In this document: one piece after another, positions 10,231 to 18,840 of the stretch
Numbering within the stretch: the first letter of the stretch is position 1
How the letters are laid out: each line of letters starts with the position of its first letter
Assembly (NCBI GenBank): GCA_034096865.1
Contig: JAWQFJ010016913.1
Coordinates: 1 to 27,184 of the forward strand
Source of the DNA: Theodoxus fluviatilis
Lineage: Eukaryota > Mollusca > Gastropoda > Cycloneritida > Neritidae
Direction: 5' to 3'
Length of the DNA stretch: 27,184 nt
Translations under genes and position numbers: made by a program
The notes under the pieces: model-generated
The model's database searches: none
What the model saw: only the letters and a program-made list of their open reading frames with translations
Told to the model about the DNA's origin: nothing

Positions 10231-11720
10231 TTGGTGGTGATGCTTGTCTCACTAGTAGTTGAGTGTGGTGATGCTTGTTTGTTTGACTTGTAGTTTAGTA
10301 TGGTAATGTTTGTCTGACTAGTAGTTGAGTGTGGTGATGTTTGTCTGTCTGACTAGTAATTGGTGGTGATGTTTTTCTGTCTGACCAGTAGTTGGTGGTG
10401 ATGCTTGCCTGTCTGACTAGCAGTTGAGTGTGGTGATGTTTGTCTGTCTAGTAGTGTAGTGTGGTAATGCTTGTCTGCTTGACAAGTAGTTCAGTGTGAT
10501 AATGTTTGTTTGTCTGACTAGTAGTTGAGTGTGGTAATGTTTGTCTGTCTGACTAGTAGTTGAGTGTGGTAGTGTTTGTCTGTCTGACTAGTAGTTGAGT
10601 GTGGTAATGTTTGTCTGACTAGTAGTTGAGTGTGGTGATGCTTGTCTGTCTGACTAGTAGTTGAGTGTGGTACTGTTTGTCTGTCTGACTAGTAGTTCAG
10701 TGTGGTAATGTTTGTCTATCTGACTAATAGTTGAGTGTGGTAATGTTTGTCTGTCTGACTAGTAGGTGAGTGTGGTAATGTTTGTCTGTCTAGAAGTTGA
10801 GTGTGGGGATGTTTGCTGGTCTAGTAGTTGAGTGTGGTACTGCTTGTCTGCTTAACTACTAGTTCAGTGTGGTAATGTTTGTCTGTCTGACTAGTAGTTG
10901 AGTGTGGTAATGTTTGTCTGTCTGACTAGTAGTTGAGTGTGGTACTGTTTGTCTGTCTGACTAGTTGTTGAGTGTGGTAGTGTTTGTCTGTCTGACTAGT
11001 AGTTGAGTGTGGTAATGTTTGTCTGTCTGACTAGTAGTTGAGTGTGGTACTGTTTGTCTGTCTAACTAGTAGTTCAGTGTGGTAATGTTTGTCTGTCTGA
11101 CTAGTAGTTGAGTGTGGTAATGTTTGTCTGTCTGACTAGTAGTTGAGTGTGGTAATGTTTGTCTGTCTGACTAGTAGTTGAGTGTGGTGATGCTTGTCTG
11201 TCATTCTAGTAGTTGAGTGTGGTGATACTTGTCTGTTTGACTAGTATTTGAGTGTGGTAATGTTTATCTGTTTGACTAGTAGTTGAGTGTGATGATGTCG
11301 AATAGAGGAGTAGTTGAGTGTGGTGATGTTTATTCGACTAGTAGTCAAGTGTGGTGATGATTATTTGACTAGTAGCTGAGAGTGGTGATGTTGTCTGACT
11401 AGTAGTTGAGTGTGATGATGCTTGTCTGTCAGACTATTAGTTGAGTGTGGTGATGTTTGTGTGTCTGACTAGTAGTAGAGTGGGGTGATGCTAGTCTGTC
11501 TGACTAGCAGTTGTGTGTGGTGGTGTTTGTCTCACTAGTAGTTGAGTGTGGTGATGCTTGTCTGTTTGACTAATAGTTGATTGTGGTAATGTTTGTCTGT
11601 TCGACTAGTAATATAGTGTGGCAATGCTTGTCTGTTTGACTAGTAGCTGAGTGTGGTGATGTTTGTCTGTTTGACTAGCAGTTGAGTGTAGTGATGCTTG
11701 TCTGTTTGACTAGCAGTTGA

Positions 11721-12230
11721 GTGTAGTGCTGCTTGTTTGTTTGACTAGTAGCTGAATGTGGTAATTTTTGTCTGTTTGACTAGTAGTTGAGTGTAGTAGT
11801 GCTTGTATGTTTGACTAGTAGTTGATTGTGGTAATGTTTTTCTGTTCGACTAGTAATATAGTGTGGCAATGCTTGTCTGTTTGACAAGTAGTTGAGTGTA
11901 GTGATGCTTGTCTGTTTGACTAGCAGTTGAGTGTAGTGCTGCTTGTTTGTTTGACTAGTAGCTGAATGTGGTAATTTTTGTCTGTTTGACTAGTAGTTGA
12001 GTGTAGTAGTGCTTGTATGTTTGACTAGTAGTTGATTGTGGTAATGTTTTTCTGTTCGACTAGTAATATAGTGTGGCAATGCTTGTCTGTTTGACAAGTA
12101 GTTGAGTGTAGTGATGCTTGTGTGTTTGACTAGCAGTTGAGTGTAGTGATGCTTGTCTGTTTGACTAGCAGTTGAGTGTAGTGCTGCTTGTTTGTTTGAC
12201 TAGTAGCTGAATGTGGTATTTTTTGTCTGT
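11721..12230. repeat. 210-bp higher-order repeat in the 35-bp array
   Basis: The six-unit block starting GTGTAGTGCTGCTTGTTTGT at 11721 recurs at 11931, exactly 210 bp later. It includes the rare variants TAATATAGTGTGGCAATGC and GTAATGTTTTTCTGTTCGAC in the same order. A partial third copy starts near 12176. Confidence 0.85.
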
Positions 12231-12300
12231 TTGACTAGTAGTTAAGTGTGGTGATACATGTCTGTTTGACTAGCAGTTGAGTGTGCTGATGCTTTTCTGT

Positions 12301-12720
12301 TTGACTAGTAGTTAAGTGGAGTGATGCTTGCGTGTTTGACTAGTAGTTAAGCGTGGCGATGCTTGTGTGTTTGACTAGTACTTGAGTGTAGTGATGCTTT
12401 TCTGTTTGACTAATAGTTGAGTGTGCTGATGCTTGAGTGTTTGACTAGTAGTTAAGTGGAGTGATGCTTGCATGTTTGACTAGTAGTTAAGCGTGGCGAT
12501 GCTTGTGTGTTTGACTAGTACTTGAGTGTAGTGATGCTTTTCTGTTTGACTAATAGTTGAGTGTGCTGATGCTTGAGTGTTTGACTAGTAGTTAAGTGGA
12601 GTGATGCTTGCGTGTTTGACTAGTAGTTAAGCGTGGCGATGCTTGTGTGTTTGACTAGTACTTGAGTGTAGTGATGCTTGTGTGTTTGACTAATAGTTGA
12701 GTGTGCTGATGCTTGTCTGT
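12301..12720. repeat. 140-bp higher-order repeat in the 35-bp array
   Basis: The four-unit block starting TTGACTAGTAGTTAAGTGGA occurs at 12301, 12441 and 12581, exactly 140 bp apart. The copies differ by few substitutions, for example TTGCGTGTT against TTGCATGTT. Confidence 0.88.
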
Positions 12721-12855
12721 TTGACTAGTAGTTGAGTGTAGTGATGTTTGTCTGCTTGACTAGTAGTTGCGTGTGGTGATGTTAATTTGTTTGACTAGTA
12801 AGTGAATGTGATTACACATGTCTGTTGGACTCGTAGTTGAGAGTGGTGATGTTTG

Positions 12856-14027
12856 GATACGGGATAAGGCTACCAGTTTGTTGCCGTGCTGGAAATGATC
12901 CCAATGCCCCTCCGTAGGTAGCCTCCTCCACTGCTGACGATCACGGCTCAGCTACTAACAAAGGCTAGGAAAGCCACGTTGCCCGGTTTTCAGTTGATGA
13001 CGTTGTGCCCTTTGTAAGACTTTCTATTTAATAACCACAGACGAAGTAATACTTAGGTTTTCTGGCTAACAGCAGTTTCAGCTAATTACAAGAATATCAA
13101 CTGTTCTTCAGTGGCGAAATAGAAGCTCTCTACTAACTACATTCATGCAAGATCGGGACATGAAGGTTTTTGTGGAGCCATTTACACCACTGACATCAAG
13201 GCAAATCTCACTCAGCCTCTGTGTCTGGCATCTGACCAACGTATGTACGTTGTTCTTTGTTGTCCATGTCACTTCTCCCCACAACAAACGTTGTTGCTTG
13301 TCAAAAAGTTGAGGAAATCAATTATGACCGTGCAAGAGAAAAAAAGGTTGACGTAAGAAAAATTACAAAATGAGATAATTCAATCACAATTTCATTTATT
13401 AATTCTTGCACATTCCAGTAAAAGAGCATAATAATAGAGGATTTTTTTTCTACAGTGACGTAAATGTAAGGAAAATGTGTACGTGACAATGCGCGGAAAA
13501 CTTTACTGAGTGTTTTCTCAAAAGGTGCTTCTCGTACTTTGACCTTGTTTCTCAGTCAAGGTCAACATTTGTAACAAGGAAAGACAACTCGAACAACCGA
13601 TTCAGATCTCAAAGCACGATACTTGTCAAGTTCACTTAGCATACGGTAAAGTGCGTTGGAGTGATAGGGAAAAAAGGTTTCTCATTAAGTTCGCAATTAA
13701 ACAGAAGGAAAATGATAGAAGTTGTTACTTTTGTCTCCGTCTTTGCTGTCATACTACAATTGTTTCGTAACGCTTTTTACCATTGTTTCGGCAACTCTTA
13801 CTTTTACTGCTGTCTGCAACACACCTACTGCATTACTTCTTCTACCGTGTTTATCCTGTTTTAAAGCGTCTAATGGCAATTTTATCACACGAGTTCGATT
13901 TTTCTGCATCTGTATATTAAGTGAAACAGCATGTTTGAAGGTTTTCTTCAAAAGATACCAATTTCACTCCACCCTCTCAGAAGAACTCGTACCGCGTCTC
14001 AGGCCATGAGGTTCTGCCGGACACAGC
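12856..14027. other. No gene seen
   Basis: About 1.2 kb of unique-looking, mostly AT-rich DNA. Short overlapping open frames near 13660-14010 show no domain. I found no convincing splice pair, transposon end or RNA gene. Confidence 0.55.
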
Positions 14028-14355
14028 GGGGCTCTGTGGCCGAGTAGTTGGCGCGCTTGACCTGCAGTCACCTGCGACTGGTGTGTGCGGCGTTCCAAGC
14101 AGTGCGGTTCCCAAATTTCCATCCCTGAGCAAGATTCTTAACTCGCATTCTTTCTCCCCACCAAGGTGAAAAATCTGGTACCTGTGTGGGCAATGATGGC
14201 ACACGATGTGCGACTAATCCTTGGCCTTGTATGCGACCGTGAACCAGATTCGGGTTGAAATAGTTCCCAGGGGGTGAAGTCGGTGCTAGTAGCTGACTGC
14301 GCGCGTCTCATCAGTCTGTCACTCTGTGCGCCATTACATGCCAGTGAAAGGTTGA
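14028..14355 (+). mobile_element. tRNA-derived SINE, degenerate
   Basis: The left end GGCTCTGTGGCCGAGTAGTT followed by GGCGCGC is a tRNA-like A box, resembling tRNA-Leu/Ser heads. A weak B-box candidate lies near 14089-14115. Downstream, the segment CCCTGAGCAAGATTCTTAAC, then CTCCCCACCAAGGTG, then TCTGGTACC resembles a conserved body region I recall from marine-invertebrate SINEs (GGGCAAGGCACTTAA, CCACCCAGGTG, GGGTACC). The right end is unclear; no simple A-rich or repeat tail is visible. Confidence 0.55.
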
Positions 14356-14425
14356 TCAAGGGGCCCGGTGATCAGGGGATAAAGTGCCGAGTTGTTTGAG
14401 ACCCACACACGGGTGAAAAGTCGCC
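14356..14425 (+). mobile_element. Second tRNA-like SINE head
   Basis: GGGGCCCGGTGATCAGGGGA followed by TAAAGTGCC matches a tRNA-like head (A box near 14367-14385). A degenerate B box, GGGTGAAAAGTCGCC, begins at 14411, about 40 bp on, which is tRNA-like spacing. No anticodon arm or intact B box supports a functional tRNA, so this is likely a second SINE fragment or a dimeric SINE structure. Confidence 0.4.
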
Positions 14426-16440
14426 ATAAAAACCGCACCTTGACATTTTACCTTCACACAATACTGCGATAAGAAATTGTCTCAGAAAGTGGATGTATGA
14501 ACAAATATCTACCGTTATTGTTACGATCTCGATTTTTACAAAAAGACCTTTTTGATTCATCCCAGCAGACCTCATTTCTGCACATCAGTGACGAGGTGAC
14601 TGCATCCATCAGACGAGACGTGCAAAAAGGAAAGACATCACTTTCAAAATAATGCCACCTCCGTGCGTCTGCTCCTATAGCATTTGCGTCGTAACGGTGC
14701 GGCACATTCGTGAGAGACGGTAGATGCCGTCAACATGCATGATTAATCCTGCAACTACTTCCCTTCGATAGGCTCTGATGTCAGAGGTGAGAGGTCAAAG
14801 CGATGAAAATGCAAGCAGAGAGAGACACAGAGAGAGAAGCAGAGACATACAGAAAGAAAAGACAGTAACAGAAACTAACAGACATGGGATAAATGAGGAG
14901 AGGAAGGCTTGGGATAATGCAGGTTAGGTCGTGAAATAAAAGTGTCATGCCCGACTAAGTGTTTGAAGGCTTAGTCGAATGCACTACCCAACTTCCCCAA
15001 TGCGATCGACGGCAATGGTCTTATTTGGCAGGTGGCGATCCATCTGTGCCACCGTGAAGGCGACCCTACTACAAAGTGCCTTTGTTCTCAACTCTGACGA
15101 AATATCAGCTCGCAGGTAGACGCTTCCCTCCATTCATACCATCCCGTGAGTGCCGTGCGGGTGGCGGCCCATGGTGTGCCCAGGCCTGCACTGTACGCCC
15201 GCAGCCTGGAGAGGCGCTCAAAACAACCCGAGTGCGACGAGGGTTGACAGGACCCGAGGTGAGGCGCCTGTAGTGGTCCAAAACGAAAACGACGAAATGT
15301 ATCGTATGAGATGGGCCCCAGGGCCGTCTTCCAGACAGAGACATGCGCTTGCATGAATGTGACAGAAGAGGATGAATGTAGTTTGCTAGCTATACAGACC
15401 AGTTATCATTCCCATTTGAACAGGGATGCTGCTGATTAAATAGCACTTTCTATCTGCGGAAATCATTTAAGTGAACAAAGTATAGTTGGTGAGTTTCTTC
15501 ATTTCACGGACACAAGCATAAATCACACATATTACGAAAGTGTCATAGTGAGTCATGAGCATATCCCAAAACAAATTTTACATTTTGCACTGATTCACTG
15601 GTTGCAAAGAGCACCAATTGTCCTGGTGAACAAAGGGGGCATGGGGCTGGGTGGCAAGAGGGGAGGAATAGAGAATGGGAAAGCGGAATGAGATCGCACT
15701 GTTCCTTGTTTCCTCTTCTGTCATCCATGTCCTGACAGGCGCCCCAGACAATGGCCAGGGTCGATTACAGGTTACATTGCAGATGTAAATTCCCCGACAT
15801 GCGTCACGAGTGTGACTGCATCGGCTGGTACGGAAAAGAGCTGTGAAAACTTAATGTTTGCAGTTTGAACGTTGAAACGTCGAATACGACAGACGTGCAG
15901 AGCCGCTCGATGTTCGCACATCAGCTGGAGCCCTTGGCTGCCGAGTTTTCAGGGCCTGCTCCAGTCGCACACAGTTGTGTTCCAGACATTGCAAAAGGCA
16001 CGAAGTGTATAGGAGCTAGGATGAGATCTTTTGGCAATGTTTTACACGAGGCAACCACTTGTCCCTTCTCATTCGTGGTATTTACTATAATCCGTATTGG
16101 CCGAGGAAACATATTTTCATTGTGTAAACGTGTTTTTACCAAATGCGGAGTGGATAATACCTCATAGAAACAAGCGTGAAATGGATTAGGAACGTTCGTT
16201 TTGTGGTTTAACTTATCATTTCAGAGGCTTTGTGACATTATCCAACCATCAATATCTCTCAGTCTTTTAACAATTTCATAAACTTCGACAACAATCTACG
16301 GTATTCAATCATAACAGAGCGATAACATGTCTTTTTGTTTCATTGTGCCCTTTCATATAGAATTAAACGCAGTGTCACCGTCCCTAGGCCCTCTGTCTTT
16401 GTTTTCTTTTTCATTCTTCTTTGTGTCTGTGTCTGCCTGT
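14426..16440. other. No gene seen
   Basis: About 2 kb without a supportable gene. It includes a purine-rich GAGA-type stretch (about 14813-14880), a small perfect inverted repeat CGACTAAG/CTTAGTCG (14952-14959 and 14970-14977) and a GC-richer segment (about 15000-15340). Open frames of up to 100 codons overlap on both strands and lack domains. Confidence 0.5.
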
Positions 16441-16476
16441 GTGTCTGTCCGTCTGTATGTGTGTGCACGCGGGTGT

Positions 16477-16515
<39 letters not shown>

Positions 16516-16559
16516 CACGCCTGTCTGCGTGTCTGCTCTGTCTGTGGCTAACCATTTGC

Positions 16560-16599
<40 letters not shown>

Positions 16600-16600
16600 T

Positions 16601-16636
<36 letters not shown>

Positions 16637-16637
16637 G

Positions 16638-16700
<63 letters not shown>
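16441..16700. repeat. Compound TG / CT / CA microsatellite
   Basis: In order: a TG-rich tract (about 16472-16510), a spacer, (CT)n at 16563-16618 with one ATT interruption, then (CA)n at 16619-16700 with a GCAT interruption. The TG and CA tracts are complementary in sequence and could pair as an imperfect hairpin. Confidence 0.93.
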
Positions 16701-16702
<2 letters not shown>

Positions 16703-16785
16703 CCGGCGCGCTCGCACTAGCAATCAGACGTGTCCGCGACGCTCCCGCCAGTAATTGCTGTGCGTAACAGAAGAAAGCAGTGAAA

Positions 16786-17037
16786 ATGCCAAAAACTGGA
16801 CTGTCAGCTACTGTGGAAGTTGTACTTGCCGCTACCCTGGACAAGGTGTCGCTGAACCCATTGAAGGCCGTTGGAGAAAGAGGTAACACCGTTGTTGTAC
16901 TCCGGTTTTCGCTCTCTGCAAGCCAGCCATCTTCCTTCCCATCGGCGAAAATCTTCTCACGAAGAAAAGCTCCTGCACAGCTGCGACGGGACCAACGAAG
17001 ACTTCTATCGCCATGCAGGCACCGTTATAAATGGTGA
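16786..17037 (+). CDS. Short ORF of unknown status
   Basis: An ATG with an A at minus 3 opens 83 codons (MPKTGLSATVEVVLAATLDK and onward) just after a CpG-rich, CTTCCGG-containing segment at 16700-16760 that could be promoter-like. A GTAACA potential splice donor at 16883 would end a first exon after GERG. There is no recognisable domain. The second half overlaps, in another frame, the candidate exon at 16923-17033, so at most one reading is right. Confidence 0.15.
   Translation: MPKTGLSATVEVVLAATLDKVSLNPLKAVGERGNTVVVLRFSLSASQPSSFPSAKIFSRRKAPAQLRRDQRRLLSPCRHRYKW
16923..17033 (+). CDS. Candidate internal exon, unknown protein
   Basis: A 111-bp segment is bounded by a pyrimidine-rich acceptor (TTTTCGCTCTCTGCAAG) and a donor ATG-GTGAGA at 17034. 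It is open in one frame, with segments SHLPSHRRKSSHEEKLLHSC and DGTNEDFYRHAGTVIN. Its end phase (1) matches the start phase required by the cysteine-rich segment at 17295, leaving a 261-bp intron. The nearest upstream donor would make only a 40-bp intron, so a preceding exon, if any, lies elsewhere. This is a splice-signal inference only. Confidence 0.2.
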
Positions 17038-17294
17038 GAAAACCTCCAATGTTCGTTAACGTCGATTAAGAAGGGAAATCATCTTTGTCGCAATGTTTAG
17101 ATCCCGCCATTCCCGGTGCCCGAGAGTCGCACTCGCCTCGAGACGCACGTGTAGATCACCATGGGGGTGAATGTGTGAACACCTCGTCAGAGTCAGGGTC
17201 AGGGAAGGCAACAACTTAATCCGATAAAAACGCCCTGTTAGAGGATGGTAATGTGTCTGTGGACACATTCCATCTCTTTTTACCAACTCCCTAG

Positions 17295-17470
17295 ATGAAA
17301 CTTGCAGTGCCTCTCAACTACCTTCCTGCCTGAGTTGTGAAGAAAGAAGTAGAAGCAAGGAGTGTGCTGAAGGTGTGTCTTATGACCCATGTGTGACTAC
17401 CAGCGATGACGACGCTGGAAAACACTGTGCAAGGTGTCCTCAGGCTACTGCGTCTGATCGGGGTCGGCTC
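17295..17470 (+). CDS. Candidate cysteine-rich exon, unknown protein
   Basis: It follows a strong acceptor (CATCTCTTTTTACCAACTCCCTAG, of which the last bases are CCCTAG at 17289-17294). The phase-1 frame reads ETCSASQLPSCLSCEERSRS, then KECAEGVSYDPCVTTSDDDA, then GKHCARCPQA. There are eight cysteines in about 50 residues, including two CxxC pairs, which suggests a small disulfide-bonded extracellular module. I cannot assign a family; Ly6-like or TNFR-like modules are only loose comparisons. Possible donors lie at 17372 (AAG-GTGTGT) and 17443 (AAG-GTGTCC). The frame runs on into the foldback element at 17471, which may have landed in or next to the exon. Confidence 0.25.
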
Positions 17471-18144
17471 TCTATTGCGGAGGGCCGCTATTGCGGAGGG
17501 CCGCTATTGCGGGATTTTTTTTTAAACAAAAGTTCTTAGGCCATTTTGATTCTTTTGTCCTAAAACGCCTAAAAAACCATAATAAATTTGTTACTTTTTT
17601 TCGAATTTTTTTTTTCTATTGCGGAGGGCCGCTATTGCGGGATTTTTTTGATCAAAAGTTCTTCTGGCCATTTTGATTCTTTTGTCCTAAAACGCATAAA
17701 AAACATAAAATATTTGTTACCTTTTTTGGAAAAAACTTAGAAATCTTTTCGGGTTTTATCAATAACGGGTGAAGCTTTATATTCTAACTTCATGCGGGGT
17801 GGCGGGTGCGGCCTAGGCTGAGCGCTATCGGAAAAACCCGAAAAAATCTAAGTTTCTTCCAAAAAAAGTAACAAGTATTTAATTTTTTTAGGCGTTTTAT
17901 GACAAAAGAATCAAAATGGCCTGAAGAACTTTTGACCAAAAAAATCCCGCAATAGCGGCCCCCCGCAATAGATAAAAACCGAAAAAGTTTTGAAAAAAAA
18001 GTAACAAAAATATTATGGTTTTTAGGCGTTTTAGGACAAAAGAATCAAAATGGCCTAAGAACTTTTGTTAAATAAAAATCCCGCAATAGCGGCCCTCCGC
18101 AATAGCGGCCCTTCGCAATAGCGGCCCTCCGCAATAGCGGCCCC
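17471..18144. mobile_element. Foldback (long inverted repeat) element
   Basis: Two tandem, related sub-blocks on the left (17471-17615 and 17616-17758) are mirrored as reverse complements on the right (17830-17971 and 17972-18144) around a loop of about 70 bp. Each block has the same order: GCTATTGCGGGATTTTTT, then AAAAGTTCTT, GGCCATTTTGATTCTTTTGT, CCTAAAACGC, and a T-rich end with GTTACTTTTTT. The outer ends carry short 16-bp tandem repeats of CGCTATTGCGGAGGGC or its complement. No transposase is encoded. The structure fits a non-autonomous foldback or MITE-like element; no target-site duplication was identified. Confidence 0.8.
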
Positions 18145-18148
18145 TCCC

Positions 18149-18517
18149 CAGCGGCCCATCACAGGGGGTATTTACATATGACTGGGCTACATCTTCAAGT
18201 TGAGGGCAATTTAGTGTCAAACAAAACGCAAATTCAATCCAGTACAAACGATTTACATTCCTACGATTTTGATAAAGGACAACAATTCTCTCCCGTTACC
18301 TCTACATCCAAATGACTCAGTTTGTTCATCTAAAGCCATCAATATTTGACTCATACCCCAAGAGCTTTTACCGGGAAACCATAAGAAACTGTTGTAAAAT
18401 CGTAGGAATGTAAATCGTTTGTACTGGATTGAATTTGCGTTTTGTTTGACACTAAATTGCCCTCAACTTGAAGATGTAGCCCAGTCATATGTAAATACCC
18501 CCTGTGATGGGCCGCTG
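18149..18517. mobile_element. Perfect 122-bp inverted repeat element
   Basis: The arms 18149-18270 and 18396-18517 are exact reverse complements over 122 bp by my reading, with a 125-bp spacer. The outer ends read CAGCGGCCCATCACAGGGGG inward. It abuts the foldback at 17471-18144, and its GCGGCCC end resembles that element's terminal repeat, so the two may form one composite. The spacer holds no coding sequence. Identical arms imply a recent origin or ongoing correction of one arm by the other. Confidence 0.85.
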
Positions 18518-18722
18518 ACCTAAACAAATAAAGATAAAATCTCTTTCTCTCGTGGGTTGGGAATAAGAATAGACCTACTGCGTCATCTTCCCTACGCGAT
18601 TCGTAAGAGGCAAATAACAAGGGACATCATGACTTGATTTGCGCTTACTTAGCTATTCCTGCGACTTTCGTACTCAATTACCTTACATAGCCTGCAAAGG
18701 CTGATGGGCCGTAAAACTCCCT
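18518..18722. other. Unique-looking spacer
   Basis: Two hundred base pairs between the inverted repeat and the CT tract, with no gene. The segment CTGATGGGCCGTAAAACTC near its end resembles the terminal region of some gastropod SINEs, but this is too short to call. Confidence 0.4.
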
Positions 18723-18730
18723 TCCTCCCT

Positions 18731-18794
<64 letters not shown>
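18723..18794. repeat. (CT)n microsatellite with CCCT lead-in
   Basis: CCCT units pass into about 33 CT dinucleotides, immediately before the start of the 30-bp satellite. Confidence 0.95.
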
Positions 18795-18799
<5 letters not shown>

Positions 18800-18840
18800 C
18801 CATTCACACTGTCTTCCTACTTAGAGCACGGAGAGGTTTG

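Larger units (their letters stand above)
8340..12855. repeat. 35-bp minisatellite array (4.5 kb)
   Basis: A tandem array of roughly 130 units. The consensus begins GACTAGTAGTTGAGTGTGGT and ends GATGCTTGTCTGTTT, for 35 bp in all. Common variants lack a TGTC/TGTT tetranucleotide (31 bp) or the GAGTGT block. Every canonical unit carries ACTAGT (a SpeI site). Unlike the other arrays it contains in-frame stops in several frames (TAGTAG, TTGA), so no long open frame appears. Divergence is higher at the left edge and in the last 100 bp, as expected for an array homogenised from its centre. I see no coding or RNA gene inside. Confidence 0.95.

Noticed and set aside
8340..12855. CRISPR-like regular repeats
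   Set aside because: There are no unique spacers between conserved repeats; the whole unit is repeated, there are no cas genes, and the context is a eukaryotic transposon-rich region.
13661..14009. Overlapping plus-strand open frames rich in Phe, Leu and Cys
   Set aside because: They overlap in different frames in AT-rich DNA and have no domain; hydrophobic content is expected from T-rich codons.
14356..14425. Functional tRNA gene
   Set aside because: The B box is degenerate and no clover-leaf with an anticodon arm can be drawn with confidence; a SINE head explains it better.
14952..14977. Perfect 8-bp inverted repeat CGACTAAG/CTTAGTCG as a terminator
   Set aside because: Short hairpins of this kind are expected by chance in 27 kb, and intrinsic terminators are not relevant in eukaryotic nuclear DNA.
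15076..15356. GC-rich overlapping open frames as a gene
   Set aside because: Frames on both strands are open for similar lengths because of GC content; no domain or splice signals.
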